DNA of 64,000 bases. Origin: Calamus simplicifolius (taxonomy: Eukaryota; Streptophyta; Magnoliopsida; Arecales; Arecaceae). A program made the position numbers and the translations under genes. Below the pieces are notes generated by a model. It was not told the origin of the DNA. It did no database searches and saw nothing but the letters and a program-made list of their open reading frames with translations. Shown here in pieces: positions 50,260 through 60,047 of this stretch. Where the stretch lies: positions 525,777 through 589,776 of the forward strand of contig UESW01003900.1 in assembly GCA_900491605.1 (NCBI GenBank). The letters are read 5' to 3'. Position 1 is the stretch's first letter. Every line of letters begins with the position of its first letter.

Positions 50260-52430
50260 GGAAGACCAACCTCGCGTTGGCATCCCAAAAGCCCAATGTA
50301 CCATTGGCACCGAAGATCAGCGTACCATCGGATCCAAAAAGCCCGACTCTAGTCGGTACTAAAAACCCAATGTACTATCGGCACCCAAAGCCTGACACCC
50401 GTTGGCACCAGAAGCCCGACACCCGTCGACACCTAAAGCCCTGCACCAGCCAGGCATGAAGCTCGACACCGGTCAGCGGATAAAGCCATGCACCAGCCAG
50501 GCATGAAGCCCGACACCCGTTGGCACCTGAAGCCCTGCACTAGCCAGGCATGAAGCCCGACACTCGTCGGCACCTGAAGCCCTGCACCAGCCAGGCATGA
50601 AGCCCGACACCCATCGGCACCTGAAGCCCTGCACCAGCCAGGCATGAAGCTCGACACCTGTCGGCAGATAAAGCCTTGCACCAGCCAGGCATGAAGCCCG
50701 ACACCCGTCGGCACCTGAAGCCCTGCACTAGCCAGGCATGAAGCCCGACACCCGTCGGCACCCAAAGCCTGACACCCGTCGGCACCTAAAGCCCAACACC
50801 CGTCGGCACCTAAAACCCTGCACCAGCTAGGCATGAAGCCCGACACCCGTCGGCACCTGAAGCCCTGCACCAGCCAGGCATGAAGCCCGACACCCATCGG
50901 TGGATAAAGCCCTACACCAGCCAGGCATGAAGCCCGACACCCGTCGGCACCTGAAGCCCTGCACAAGCTAGGCATGAAGCCCGACACCCGTCGACACCTG
51001 AAGCCCTGCACCAGCCAGGCATGAAGCCCGACACCCGTTGGCACCCAAAGCCCGACACTCGTCGGCACCTAAAGCCCTGCACCAGCCAGGTATGAAGCCC
51101 GACACCCGTCGGCACCTAAAGCCCTGCACCAGCCAGGCATGAAGCCCGACACCCGTCGATAGATAAAGCCCTACACTAGCCAAGCATGAAGCCCAACACC
51201 CATCGGCACCTGAAGCCCTGCACCAGCTAGGCATGAAGCCCGACACCCATTGGCACCCAAAGCCCGACACCCGTCGGCACCTGAAGCCCGACACCCATCG
51301 GCACCTAAAGCCCTGCACCAGCCAGGCATGAAGTCCGACACCCATCGGCACCTGAAGCCCTGCACCAGCCAGGCATGAAGCCCGACACTCATCGGCGGAT
51401 AAAGCCCTACACTAGCCAGGCATGAAGCCCGACACCCGTCGGCACCTGAAGCCCTGCACCAGCTAGGCATGAAGCCCGACACCCGTCGGCACCCAAAGCC
51501 CGACACCCGTCGGCACCTAAAGCCCTGCACCAGTCAGGCATGAAGCCCGACACCCATCGACACCTAAAGCCCTGCGCTAGCCAGGCATGAAGTCCGACAC
51601 CCATCGGCATCTGAAGCTCGACACCCGTCGGCACCTAAAGCCCTGCACCAGCCAGGCATGAAGCCCGACACCCATCGGCACCTGAAGCCCTGCACCAGCC
51701 AGGCATGAAGCCCGACACCCATCGACGGATAAAGCCCTGCACCAGCCAGGCATGAAGCTCGACACCCATCGGCGGATAAAGCCCTGCACCAGCCAGGCAT
51801 GAAGCCCGACACCCGTCGGCACCGGAAGCCCTGCACTAGCCAGGCATGAAGCCCGACACCCGTCGGCACCTGAAGCCCTGCACCAGCCAGGTATGAAGCC
51901 CGACACCCATCGGCACCCAAAGCCCGACACCCGTCGGCACCTGAAGCCCGATACCCGTCGGCACCTAAAGCCCTGCACCAGCCAGGCATGAAGCCCGACA
52001 CCCGTCGGCACTTGAAGCCCTGCACTAGCCAGGCATGAAGCCCGACACCTGTCGGCACCTGAAGCCCTGCACCAGCCAGGCATGAAGCCCGACACCCGTC
52101 GACACCCAAAGCCCAACACCCGTTGGCACCTAAAGCCCTGCACTAGCCAGGCATGAAGCCCGACACCCATCGGCACCTGAAGCCTTGTACCAGCCAGGCA
52201 TGAAGCCCGACACCCATCGGCGGATAAAGCCCTGCACCAGCCAGGCATGAAGCCCGACACCCATCGGTGAATAAAGCCCTACACCAGCCAGGCATAAAGC
52301 CCGACACCCGTCGATGGATAAAGCCCTACACCAGCCAGGTATGAAGCCCTGCACCAGCCAGGAATGAAGCCCGACACCCGTCGGCGGATAAAGCCCTGCA
52401 CCAGCCAGGCATGAAGCCCTGCATCAGGCA
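50260..52430. repeat. 47-bp hairpin array inside E9
   Basis: About 40 monomers plus shorter half-units: core CCGAC-ACCC-GTCGG, then CACCTGAAGCCCTGCACCAG and CCAGGCATGAAG. The first units (50290-50400) are older-looking and have other stems: CCAAT-GTACC-ATTGG (50293-50307) and CCGAC-TCTA-GTCGG (50343-50356). The period is not a multiple of three, so long minus frames rotate through three readings. Confidence 0.96.
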
Positions 52431-52493
52431 AGGATCAGCCACTTGGGAGGTAACGCCCCTTTCGCTTTGCTGGGGTGGACCCGCTTCGTCTCA

Positions 52494-52509
52494 AGGGCGA
52501 GGAGGCATC
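52494..52509 (+). other. Polypurine tract of E9
   Basis: AGGGCGAGGAGGCATC directly before the LTR start TGATGTGG. Confidence 0.7.
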
Positions 52510-54698
52510 TGATGTGGCTGATTAAATGCCGTTAGAGAACCGTGAAGGAAACCGATAGAGCCCCCATTTTGGCCTCCAAAGGGCCCTTTGGCCACGGTAG
52601 CGTTTATGGCCTCAAAAGCCATGCACACCCAAGGCCGAGAGCTCCAAGGCCGACAGCTCCGAGGCCGACAGCTCCAAGGCCGACAGCTCCAAGACCAACA
52701 GCTCTGACCCCAAGACCCCCTCCGGTCTCGAGGTGCACCAGCATCATCCCACCCCCGGGACCCCTTGCAGTCTCGGGGTGGGATCGTCATCTCTTGACCT
52801 CGAGACCCCCTCTGGTCTCGGGGTGCACCAGCATCATCCCACCCTCGGGACCCTTTCCGATCTCGGGGTGGGATCATCATCTCTCGACCCCGAGACCACC
52901 TTCGGTCTCGAGGTGCACCAGCATCATCCCACCCCCGGGACCCCTTTCGGTCTCGGGGTGGGATCGTCATCTCTCGACCCCGAGACCCCCTCCGGTCTCG
53001 GGGTGCACCAGCATCATCCCACCCCCGGGACACCTTTCGGTCTCGGGGTGGGATCATCATCTCTCGACCCCGAGACCCCCTCCGGTCTCGGGGTGCACCA
53101 GCATCATCCCACCCCCGGGACACCTTTCGGTCTCGGGGTGGGATCATCATCTCTCGACCCCGAGACCCCCTCCGGTCTCGGGATGCACCAGCATCATCCC
53201 ACCCCTGGGACCCCTTCCGATCTCGAGGTGGGATCGTCATCTCTCGACCCCGAGACCCCCTTCGGTCTCAGGGTGCATCAGCATCATCCCACCCCCGGGA
53301 CCCCTTCCGGTCTCGGGGTGGGATCGTCATCTCTCAACCCCGAGATCCCTTCCGGTCTCGGGGTGCACCAGCATCATCCCACCCCGGGACCCCTTCCGGT
53401 CTCGGGGTGGGATCGTCATCTCTCGACCCCAAGACACCCTTCGGTCTTGGGGTGCACCAGCATCATCCCACCCCCGGGACCCCTTTCGGTCTTGGGATGG
53501 GATCGTCATCTCTTGACCCCGAGACCCCCTCCGGTCTTGGGGTGCACCAGCATCATCCCACCCCCGTGACCCCTTTCGGTCTCGGAGTGGGATCGTCATC
53601 TCTCGACCCCAAGACCCCCTCCGGTCTCGGGGTGCACCAGCATCATTCCACCCTCGGGACCCCTTCCGGTCTCGGGGTGGGATCGTCATCTCTCAACCCC
53701 AAGACCCCCTCCGGTCTCGGGGTGCACCAGCATCATCCCACCCCCAGGACCCCTTTCGGTCTCGGGGTGGGATCGTTATCTCTCGACCCCAAGACCCCCT
53801 CCAGTCTCAGGGTGCACCAGCATCATCCCACCCCCAGGACCCCTTTCGGTCTTGGGGTGGGATCATCATCTCTCGACCCCAAGACCCCCTCCGGTCTCAG
53901 GGTGTACCAGCATCATCCCACCCCCGGGACCCCTTTCGGTCTCAGGGTGGGATCGTCATCTCTCGACCCCGAGACCCCCTCTGGTCTTGGGGTGCATCAG
54001 CATCATCCCACCCCCGAGACCCCTTTCAGTCTCGGGGTGGGACCACCATATCTTGACCCCGAGACCCCCCTCCGGTCTCGGGGTACGTGGGTATCTTTAG
54101 CGATCAGCAAGCAGTCCGACCTTCAAGCCAAATGATGGCTATGGGCCACATGGCGCGCCCACATGATTCTCTGTACGCCCGTGATTGCACCCCGTTACGG
54201 AGGGCCATGCCTCATAACGGTGTATGGCGCGCTGCATGTTCCTGTGCGTGACCGTGCTCCGTTACGGCGTACGATTCGCTACCATTTGCAACTATGCGCG
54301 GTCATATCAAGCAACGGCGTGCACCAAATACCACCACGGCTATTAGACACGTGTGATGTCATGTTGACAGGTAACGCGGGACACCTCCGGTGCGCACAGT
54401 GATGGTATGACGGTGATCTTTCGAAATAGTAAGATGGGATATTCGGACAGGTATAAAAACACGTGCCCGCACTGTGAGTAAGGATCCGAACTCTGGTTTT
54501 CTAGCTTTCTTCCTCCTAGCAAAACCCTAACTGTCTCAGCTCCTTTTCGCTGAGCGGTTCTTGTCTGATCCCAAGTGACTGACTTGAGCATCGGAGGGTC
54601 CCCATCGGAACAACTGATCTCCGAGGACTTTTCTTGCAGGGGTTCGAGGAGAAGGACGTCCGTCTTCCCCAACGTTTGAAGGTGACTTGGCATCATCA
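52510..54698 (+). repeat. 3' LTR of E9
   Basis: 2189 bp, 365 bp longer than the 5' LTR, which equals about four extra 90-bp units (array 52706-54085). The TATA GGTATAAAAAC is at 54450-54460 and the U5 motif CTGACTTGAGCATCGGAGGG at 54579-54598. Confidence 0.95.
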
Positions 54699-55141
54699 GT
54701 GGCAATTCCTTTGGCAAACCATCTAGCATAATATCCTGAAACTCCTCAAGTAGTTGCTGAACATCGCCTAGAACACTGTCACAAATCTGCACTATTTCCA
54801 CCTCTCTAATAGCAGCCAAGAAGGTCTCATTACCCTCTTTAAGCCTTTATTAAGTTGCTTAGCTGATATCAGTACCTCCTTAGAGGTATCGGCTTCCACC
54901 TTTACAAAACAAGGAGACTCTCTAACACCAATCAGAAATCCCTTCAAATGAGGCATCAATGACACTTTAGCTTCAACGAAAAACTCCATTCCAAGAATCA
55001 AATAAAAATCATTCAAGGAACCACCATAAGTTTACACGATCCCTTTCAAGCACCAACTTCCAAAATAATTTTTGTACACCTATATACGGACATAGTTCCA
55101 GAGTTCATAACCTTAATTTTGTTTGAACTATCAATTACCTT
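54699..55141 (-). pseudogene. pol: E8, 5' part: protease region and linker of a chromovirus-type Gypsy
   Basis: The minus strand carries VMNSGTMSVYRCTKIILEVGA (55130-55046), LILGMEFFVEAKVSLMPHLK (about 55000-54940), ISAKQLNKGLKR and LLEEFQDIMLDGLPKELP (to 54699), with frame breaks between. It is homologous to E5 (46054-46701) but a separate copy. It ends at the inverted Gypsy LTR at 55142. Confidence 0.85.
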
Positions 55142-55665
55142 TGTTGCTACTGGAATCTGTCCTCCGACTTGGGCGCGATCGAGCTTCAGAGTGGGCTCCC
55201 TCTTGGACGGACCTGCAAAATAGTCCTCACATGAGAGGCGTTGGGGGTGGCCCTTTGCGGAAGACCCTCTGACGCTCAAGTCAGCGAAGATCAACAATGA
55301 ACAAATATGGAGAGAAGGCTCCCGCTGAAGAGTCCCTCTAGGGTGGCCTTTCGAGAGCTCTAAGCAGAGCATTAATGGCGGAAAGGGGTGAGCAAGGGTA
55401 GATGGAGAGTGGGCGAGTAAGCAAGTACGCATACCTGAGAAGTCGAAAGGCGGTCGTATTTGTAGAGGATCACCTGATTTCTTGGAGGCATCGTGGGTCC
55501 AAAAGCCATTAGGATTTGAATCCAGTTTGTTATAAGGTCAGTAAGATTCGTATCCTGTTAGTTAGAGGATCGACGACTGGGAGAGCTGGTTGATGTCCTA
55601 AGATTCGGTGACTGTATAGGCTCCAGGGCTCTAGGCCACTCTCGAGTATGATTTTTGTTTGGAAT
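55142..55665 (-). repeat. E10a: inverted fragment of an E2-type Gypsy LTR
   Basis: Read on minus it ends CCAGTAGCAACA at 55142. It contains the U5 motif CTGACTTGAGCGTCAGAGGG (55265-55284) and GGACTATTTTGCAGG, and further on matches the E2 LTR around CCGTCGATCCCCTAACAAAC. The distal boundary, near 55665, is not sharp. Confidence 0.75.
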
Positions 55666-55688
55666 CTTACGAATTTAAACTCTCCCAC

Positions 55689-55984
55689 GCTGGATTCTGC
55701 AGGGGTACTCCTTGGCCCTTTTCCCCTCGCCACTGGATAGAGAAAGTTCTTGTTTGTCACCATTGACTACTTCACCAAGTGGGTCGAGGCTGAGGCAGTT
55801 GCCCAGATAACCGAAGCTTGGGCCAGAGACTTCATATGAAGATCCATTATTTGTCACTTCGGCCTTCCGCATACCATCATCACCGACAATGGCAAGTAGT
55901 TTGATAACCCAAAGTTCTGAAATTTCTGCAAGGAGCATGGGATCTTTCACCGCCTCATATCGGTAGGGCATCCACAAGCCAACG
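55689..55984 (+). pseudogene. pol: E10b: integrase core remnant of a Gypsy element
   Basis: The plus strand encodes GVLLGPFPLATG, a stop, then RKFLFVTIDYFTKWVEAEAV, RDFI, a stop, RSIICHFGLPHTIITDNGK, a stop, FDNPKF, a stop, and on to HPQAN. It has at least four in-frame stops and is about 100 codons long. It is homologous to the E2 integrase. About 110 unassigned bases follow to 56096. Confidence 0.88.
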
Positions 55985-56096
55985 AAGTAAATGCCCCTGA
56001 CAAGGGCGAATTGCTCTTCAACAAAGCCACTTCGTGTACCTCGGCTGAAAGCGTGCCCATTTCTTCGCTTCGGGCAAGCCGAACTATCTAACCTCG

Positions 56097-57617
56097 TGTT
56101 GGCCCAGATGACAACCCAAGGGGGGGGGGGGGGGGGTGAATTGGGTTCTTTAAAAAATTTAACCTCTTAAAAAAAAAGTTTGCTTAAGATGAATGAAAGT
56201 AAATGCAATGCAAATATAAAGAACAATCAATGAGATAGTGAAAGAGATAGAGATAATAGAAGCACGGCAAACACAAAGATTTTATAGTGGTTCGGTGTAT
56301 CCAACACCTACATCCACTCCCAAGATATCCACTTGGGTCCACACTATAATCTCCTCGATTACAGCCGAGTTGTTTTACAAGCTCACAACCCAAACTTGTT
56401 GTTTTACCCAGGATCACAACGAACCCAACCGGTTTTTCGGGCTCACCAGCACACAACCCTAAACTCAAGCTATTCTAGCATGACCCGAGGTTAACAACCT
56501 CCACTAGTTTAATCCCCTTGATTGAACTAGGCACAAACAAAAAGAATATAGTTTTTCAAAGATACACTCCTCAATGAGCAAGTATTCAAGAATAAGTAAA
56601 CAAGTTTAGAAAAGCCTGATTTGAAGTTGTTTGGCTTTGAGCTTTTCTTCTTTTCTTCTTTTCTTCTTTTCCTCTTCTCCCTTTGGAATGATGAATCAAG
56701 CCTCAGCTTTAATCCCTTACAGTCGTTGCAGTTGAGAAGATTGAAAATGGAAGAAACGAAGCTTTTACTTCAATTTGGGAAATCCACCGATTTTTGATTT
56801 GGGGCGCCTTGGATTCCTCTTTGAGCTTTTTGGAGTGGAAGGATTTGAGTTTGAAGGATTTTCTCTTGAGATTCAGGCTCAGGCTTTCTCAGATTTTTGA
56901 TTTGAAATATTTCTATTTTTCCGTCTCTCTTCTCTCTTTTCAAACGAGCATTTTTCCCCCTTTTTATAGATTTTCTTCAATCCATTTTTAGGATGAAACT
57001 AGCCATTGGAGTGTACCTGGAAACAAAATATATCCGTTAGAAATTAGGTAAAATGGAAATATTACCGTTAGAGCTGATCTGGCATTTTAAATTTTCGTCC
57101 CAGTCAGGTTGGAGTCGGCTCCAACTTTTCAGGTGTCGGCTCCAGATCGTTTTACCAAAAATAGAAATTTCCGAGTTCGTTGAGGAGTCGGCTCTGAAAA
57201 AGTAAGTGTCGGCTCACCATCGTCAGGTGTCGGCTCCCGAATTCTGTAGGTGTCGACTCCAGGATGCTCAAAAAATAAGCGTTCTGTCCCCGCATCGGAG
57301 TCGGCTCCAGACACTGTAAGTGTCGACTCCGAAACTCTAGGTGTTGGCTCCGAAACTCTAGGTGTCGGCTCCGAAACGTATCAAAAATCAGATTAAAATT
57401 GAATTGGCCATGGGGTCGGCTCCAGACTTTCTAGGTGTCGACTCCAAGCTCTGAAACTTTGAAATCTCTGATTTATATTTGATTCAAAATTCATTTCTTA
57501 ATTCCTTTAAATTGATCAAATAAATTTAAGTCCTGAAACACTTATAAAATCCATTAGTAATCAAATAAATATACTCAATTCCTTTATTAATCATCAAAAT
57601 CAATAAATGGATCAACA
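56097..57617 (-). repeat. 3' LTR of E11
   Basis: 1521 bp from GGATCAACA at the right end to TGTTGGCCC at the left. A run of 17 G lies at 56120-56136. The TATA CTATAAAAA (minus) is at 56961-56969. GTCGGCTCC and GTCGACTCC boxes lie at about 57110-57450. Confidence 0.93.
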
Positions 57618-58282
57618 ATCTCCCCCTTTTTGATGATTATAAAAACATTGAGTATATGCATAAAATTCTTAAATTAAAAAATATCAAGGAAGTGATCTTC
57701 ACGAGTAAGCTCCCCCTGAATAAGGTAGCTCCCCCTATGAAGTTCAAATTCTTCTTCTTACTTTACATATTTGGTACTTAAGATTTCTTATGCATAGTCA
57801 AATCAATTGCTTATTAATCCACATCAATTAAATAACTCAATATCATATTAATCAATTAAATTCATTAATGTTTTCATATTAATCAATTAAATAACTTTCT
57901 CCCCCTTTAATAATTAACAATATAACTTTCTCCCTCTTAATGCATATACAACCATAATTCTCTCCCCTTTTTTGTAATCAACAAAAAGGTAAAGAATATT
58001 TCACATTGCATCAAAAGATAATTTTTATTGCATCTAAAGATAATTTCATTTCAACAAAAGTCAAGTATTACATCAAAATTTCATTCATCAAAATATAGCC
58101 TTCATTACATCAACATAAACTTCATTACATCAAAATGTAAACTACATTTCATCAAAATTAAACATTCATTACATCAAAAGTTCTTCCTCACTATTCTTGT
58201 TAAATGATCTACAATATTTTTCATTCCATCACATTGAACCTTAACATAGTCTTTAAGTCTTCATCAACAAATGTGCAAGCTG
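57618..58282 (-). other. 3' spacer of E11 with polypurine tracts
   Basis: The tract AAAAAGGGGGAGAT (minus) adjoins the LTR at 57618-57631. Further AGGGGGAGCT and AAAGGGGGAGAA copies lie at about 57710, 57728 and 57898. Repeated TTCATTACATCAAAA words (as read on plus) fill 58030-58180. Confidence 0.8.
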
Positions 58283-59548
58283 TTAAGATTTTATCTTGAA
58301 GTTCGGCATTGCACCTTGAATAAGTTTCACATCTCCACAAATCTCTTTAAGTTCTTCAAAGATGTTCTTCAAATCACCGCTTAAAGATTCTGCAGAGGAG
58401 TTGAGAGTTGATTCAATCTTTGCAATCCGATCATCAAGTGAATAAAGTGATTCTTTTATATTCATGATTTGACTGTCAAACTCATCCTTCTGAGCAGCAA
58501 ACAAACTTTTTAATTGCTCCATTTGAAGGTCTGAGAATCCAGCTGAAGAAGTGGATGGTTGATCATTAACATGTGCAGGTGCAGGAGCAGGAATGGGAAT
58601 GGACTCCTAGGCTGTGGAGAAGGAACCCTAACTGATGGTCCAGCCTCGCAAGGCTCAGAAACTCTCGGCATAGGGGCTCTCTCACCAAGGTGTCCTTTCC
58701 TATCCCACTGTCCATTCACTTTAGCAAAACCCATCCGATGCAATGTTGCCAAACTATAGTAGTCGGTGTGCCTCAGGTTCTTAGATAGTTCATTCTCTTG
58801 AATTACAACCCCTTGGCTCCTAAATACCATAGTAAGTACCATGCCATACGGTAGGGATGACCTTCTCTTCCCTTCAGCTTCCGCCATATAAAAAATCATC
58901 ATAGTTGCAAGGTTGATTGGCTGTCCAGTCAGAACACTATCCATAACTACAATGTCTCGCTCCGAGACATACTCAAACCGACCGGTCTTCGGAAATAAAA
59001 TTCTACTGCAAATGTTGTGTAATAATCTCAATTCCAAAGGTAATTGATTAGCTCTTATCTCCTCAAACTCAGTCACTTCCCTTCCTAACATCCTTGAAAG
59101 AGCCGCTGACCTATCACTATGCATGTTAGCTGCTAAACCAGTAATTGGGATGCTAAGGAGGTTTCCAAGCTTTTGAAAGGTAAGGTGAATCCTCTTATTT
59201 CTTACTGAGCTAACTAAACTCCATCACCTCTAGCCAAATTAAAATAAAATTCTTTCACTAAGGCTGGATAAGTGGGAACATCAAGAGAGCAAAGCTTATC
59301 CCAGCCCATTTCGTTTAATTGCCTACCGATTGAGAAGCCCTCGGTTTCAAACAGATCAAAATCAATCTTTCTCCCCATTGTGATAACCCTCCTGGCTAAG
59401 GTATCTACCTGAGTGAAAGAGGTGTTGGGGTTGTCTGAATCCGTGGACGAATCACTGCTTGGAGTCGGCTTACGAGCGGGATGACGCGCAGACCATTTTC
59501 CGTGGTCATTGGCGCTCCAATCACTGATTCCCTCCTTTTGGGTGCCAT
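58283..59548 (-). pseudogene. Third ORF of E11, broken
   Basis: The start ATG is at 59548 (MAPKRR, as in E7). The first 40 or so codons then run out of frame. From 59124 to 58510 a 204-codon frame matches the E7 third ORF (RMLGREVTEFEEIRANQLPL, YVSERDIVVMDSVLTGQPIN, SSLPYGMVLTMVFRSQGV, HTDYYSLATLHRMGFAKVNG). A shift near 58515 leads to a coiled-coil C-terminus (58522-58283). This shows that the ORF belongs to the lineage rather than being a chance insertion in E7. Confidence 0.85.
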
Positions 59549-59639
59549 TAGATCTTTAGAAAGATTCGATTTGGATGGAATTTGAGGTGGGGAAGTTTTG
59601 GAAGAATTTTGGAGAGTTTGGTTAGGATTTGAGAAGTTA

Positions 59640-59855
59640 TAAAATGAGAGGTGTCGACTCTGCCCTAATAAATCAACTTTGGAATCTCAGGTGTCGACTC
59701 CCGCAAAGTCGGGTGTCGACTCCAAATCGCTAACACAGTCAGCGCTCGAACTGGAGTTGGCTCCACTTATATGGGTGTCGGCTCCAAGGTCAAGGACTGA
59801 GAGCGACACAGTCAGAGGTGTCGACTCCTCATTCTGAGGTGTCGACTCCAAAGAC
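59640..59855 (-). promoter_or_regulatory. Box cluster before the third ORF of E11
   Basis: Seven GGTGTCGACTCC or GGAGTTGGCTCC boxes in the same place as in E7 (39733-39935), with a TTTTATAAC sequence at about 59638-59648, some 90 bases before the ATG. Confidence 0.4.
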
Positions 59856-60047
59856 AGTTTCAGAAAAAAATAGTTGAGATTCAAATGACTGAAACTTGTC
59901 AAAAAGAGTTCAATAAAAATTTCAAAAAATCTTTGAAATATTAAGGATCAAATAGCTCAAATGACTAGATAATTTGTCCTTAAAATTGTGAGAGGATTTT
60001 CAAGAAATTTATAGAAATCTAGATTCTCATTCCTTAATGTTTCAAAA

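Larger units (their letters stand above)
47434..54698 (+). mobile_element. E9: pol-less LTR element with satellite cargo, TSD GTGGC
   Basis: LTRs at 47434-49257 and 52510-54698 start TGATGTGGCTGAT and end GGCATCATCA. The perfect duplication GTGGC is at 47429-47433 and 54699-54703. Removing E9 rejoins the chromovirus LPKELP and PRKNIDH blocks. It has a primer-binding-like site, a decayed leader, one 47-bp array and a polypurine tract, but no protease, integrase or RT. The LTR start, 15-bp repeat, U5 motif and leader are related to E6. Confidence 0.95.

Noticed and set aside
50433..52354. Minus frames of up to 249 codons (GLHAWLVQGFRCRRVSGF type) over the 47-bp array
   Set aside because: The three frames encode rotations of the same repeat; the product has no recognisable family.
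50260..52430. CRISPR-like regular array
   Set aside because: The units are contiguous 47-bp repeats without unique spacers, inside a plant retrotransposon with clear LTRs and duplication.
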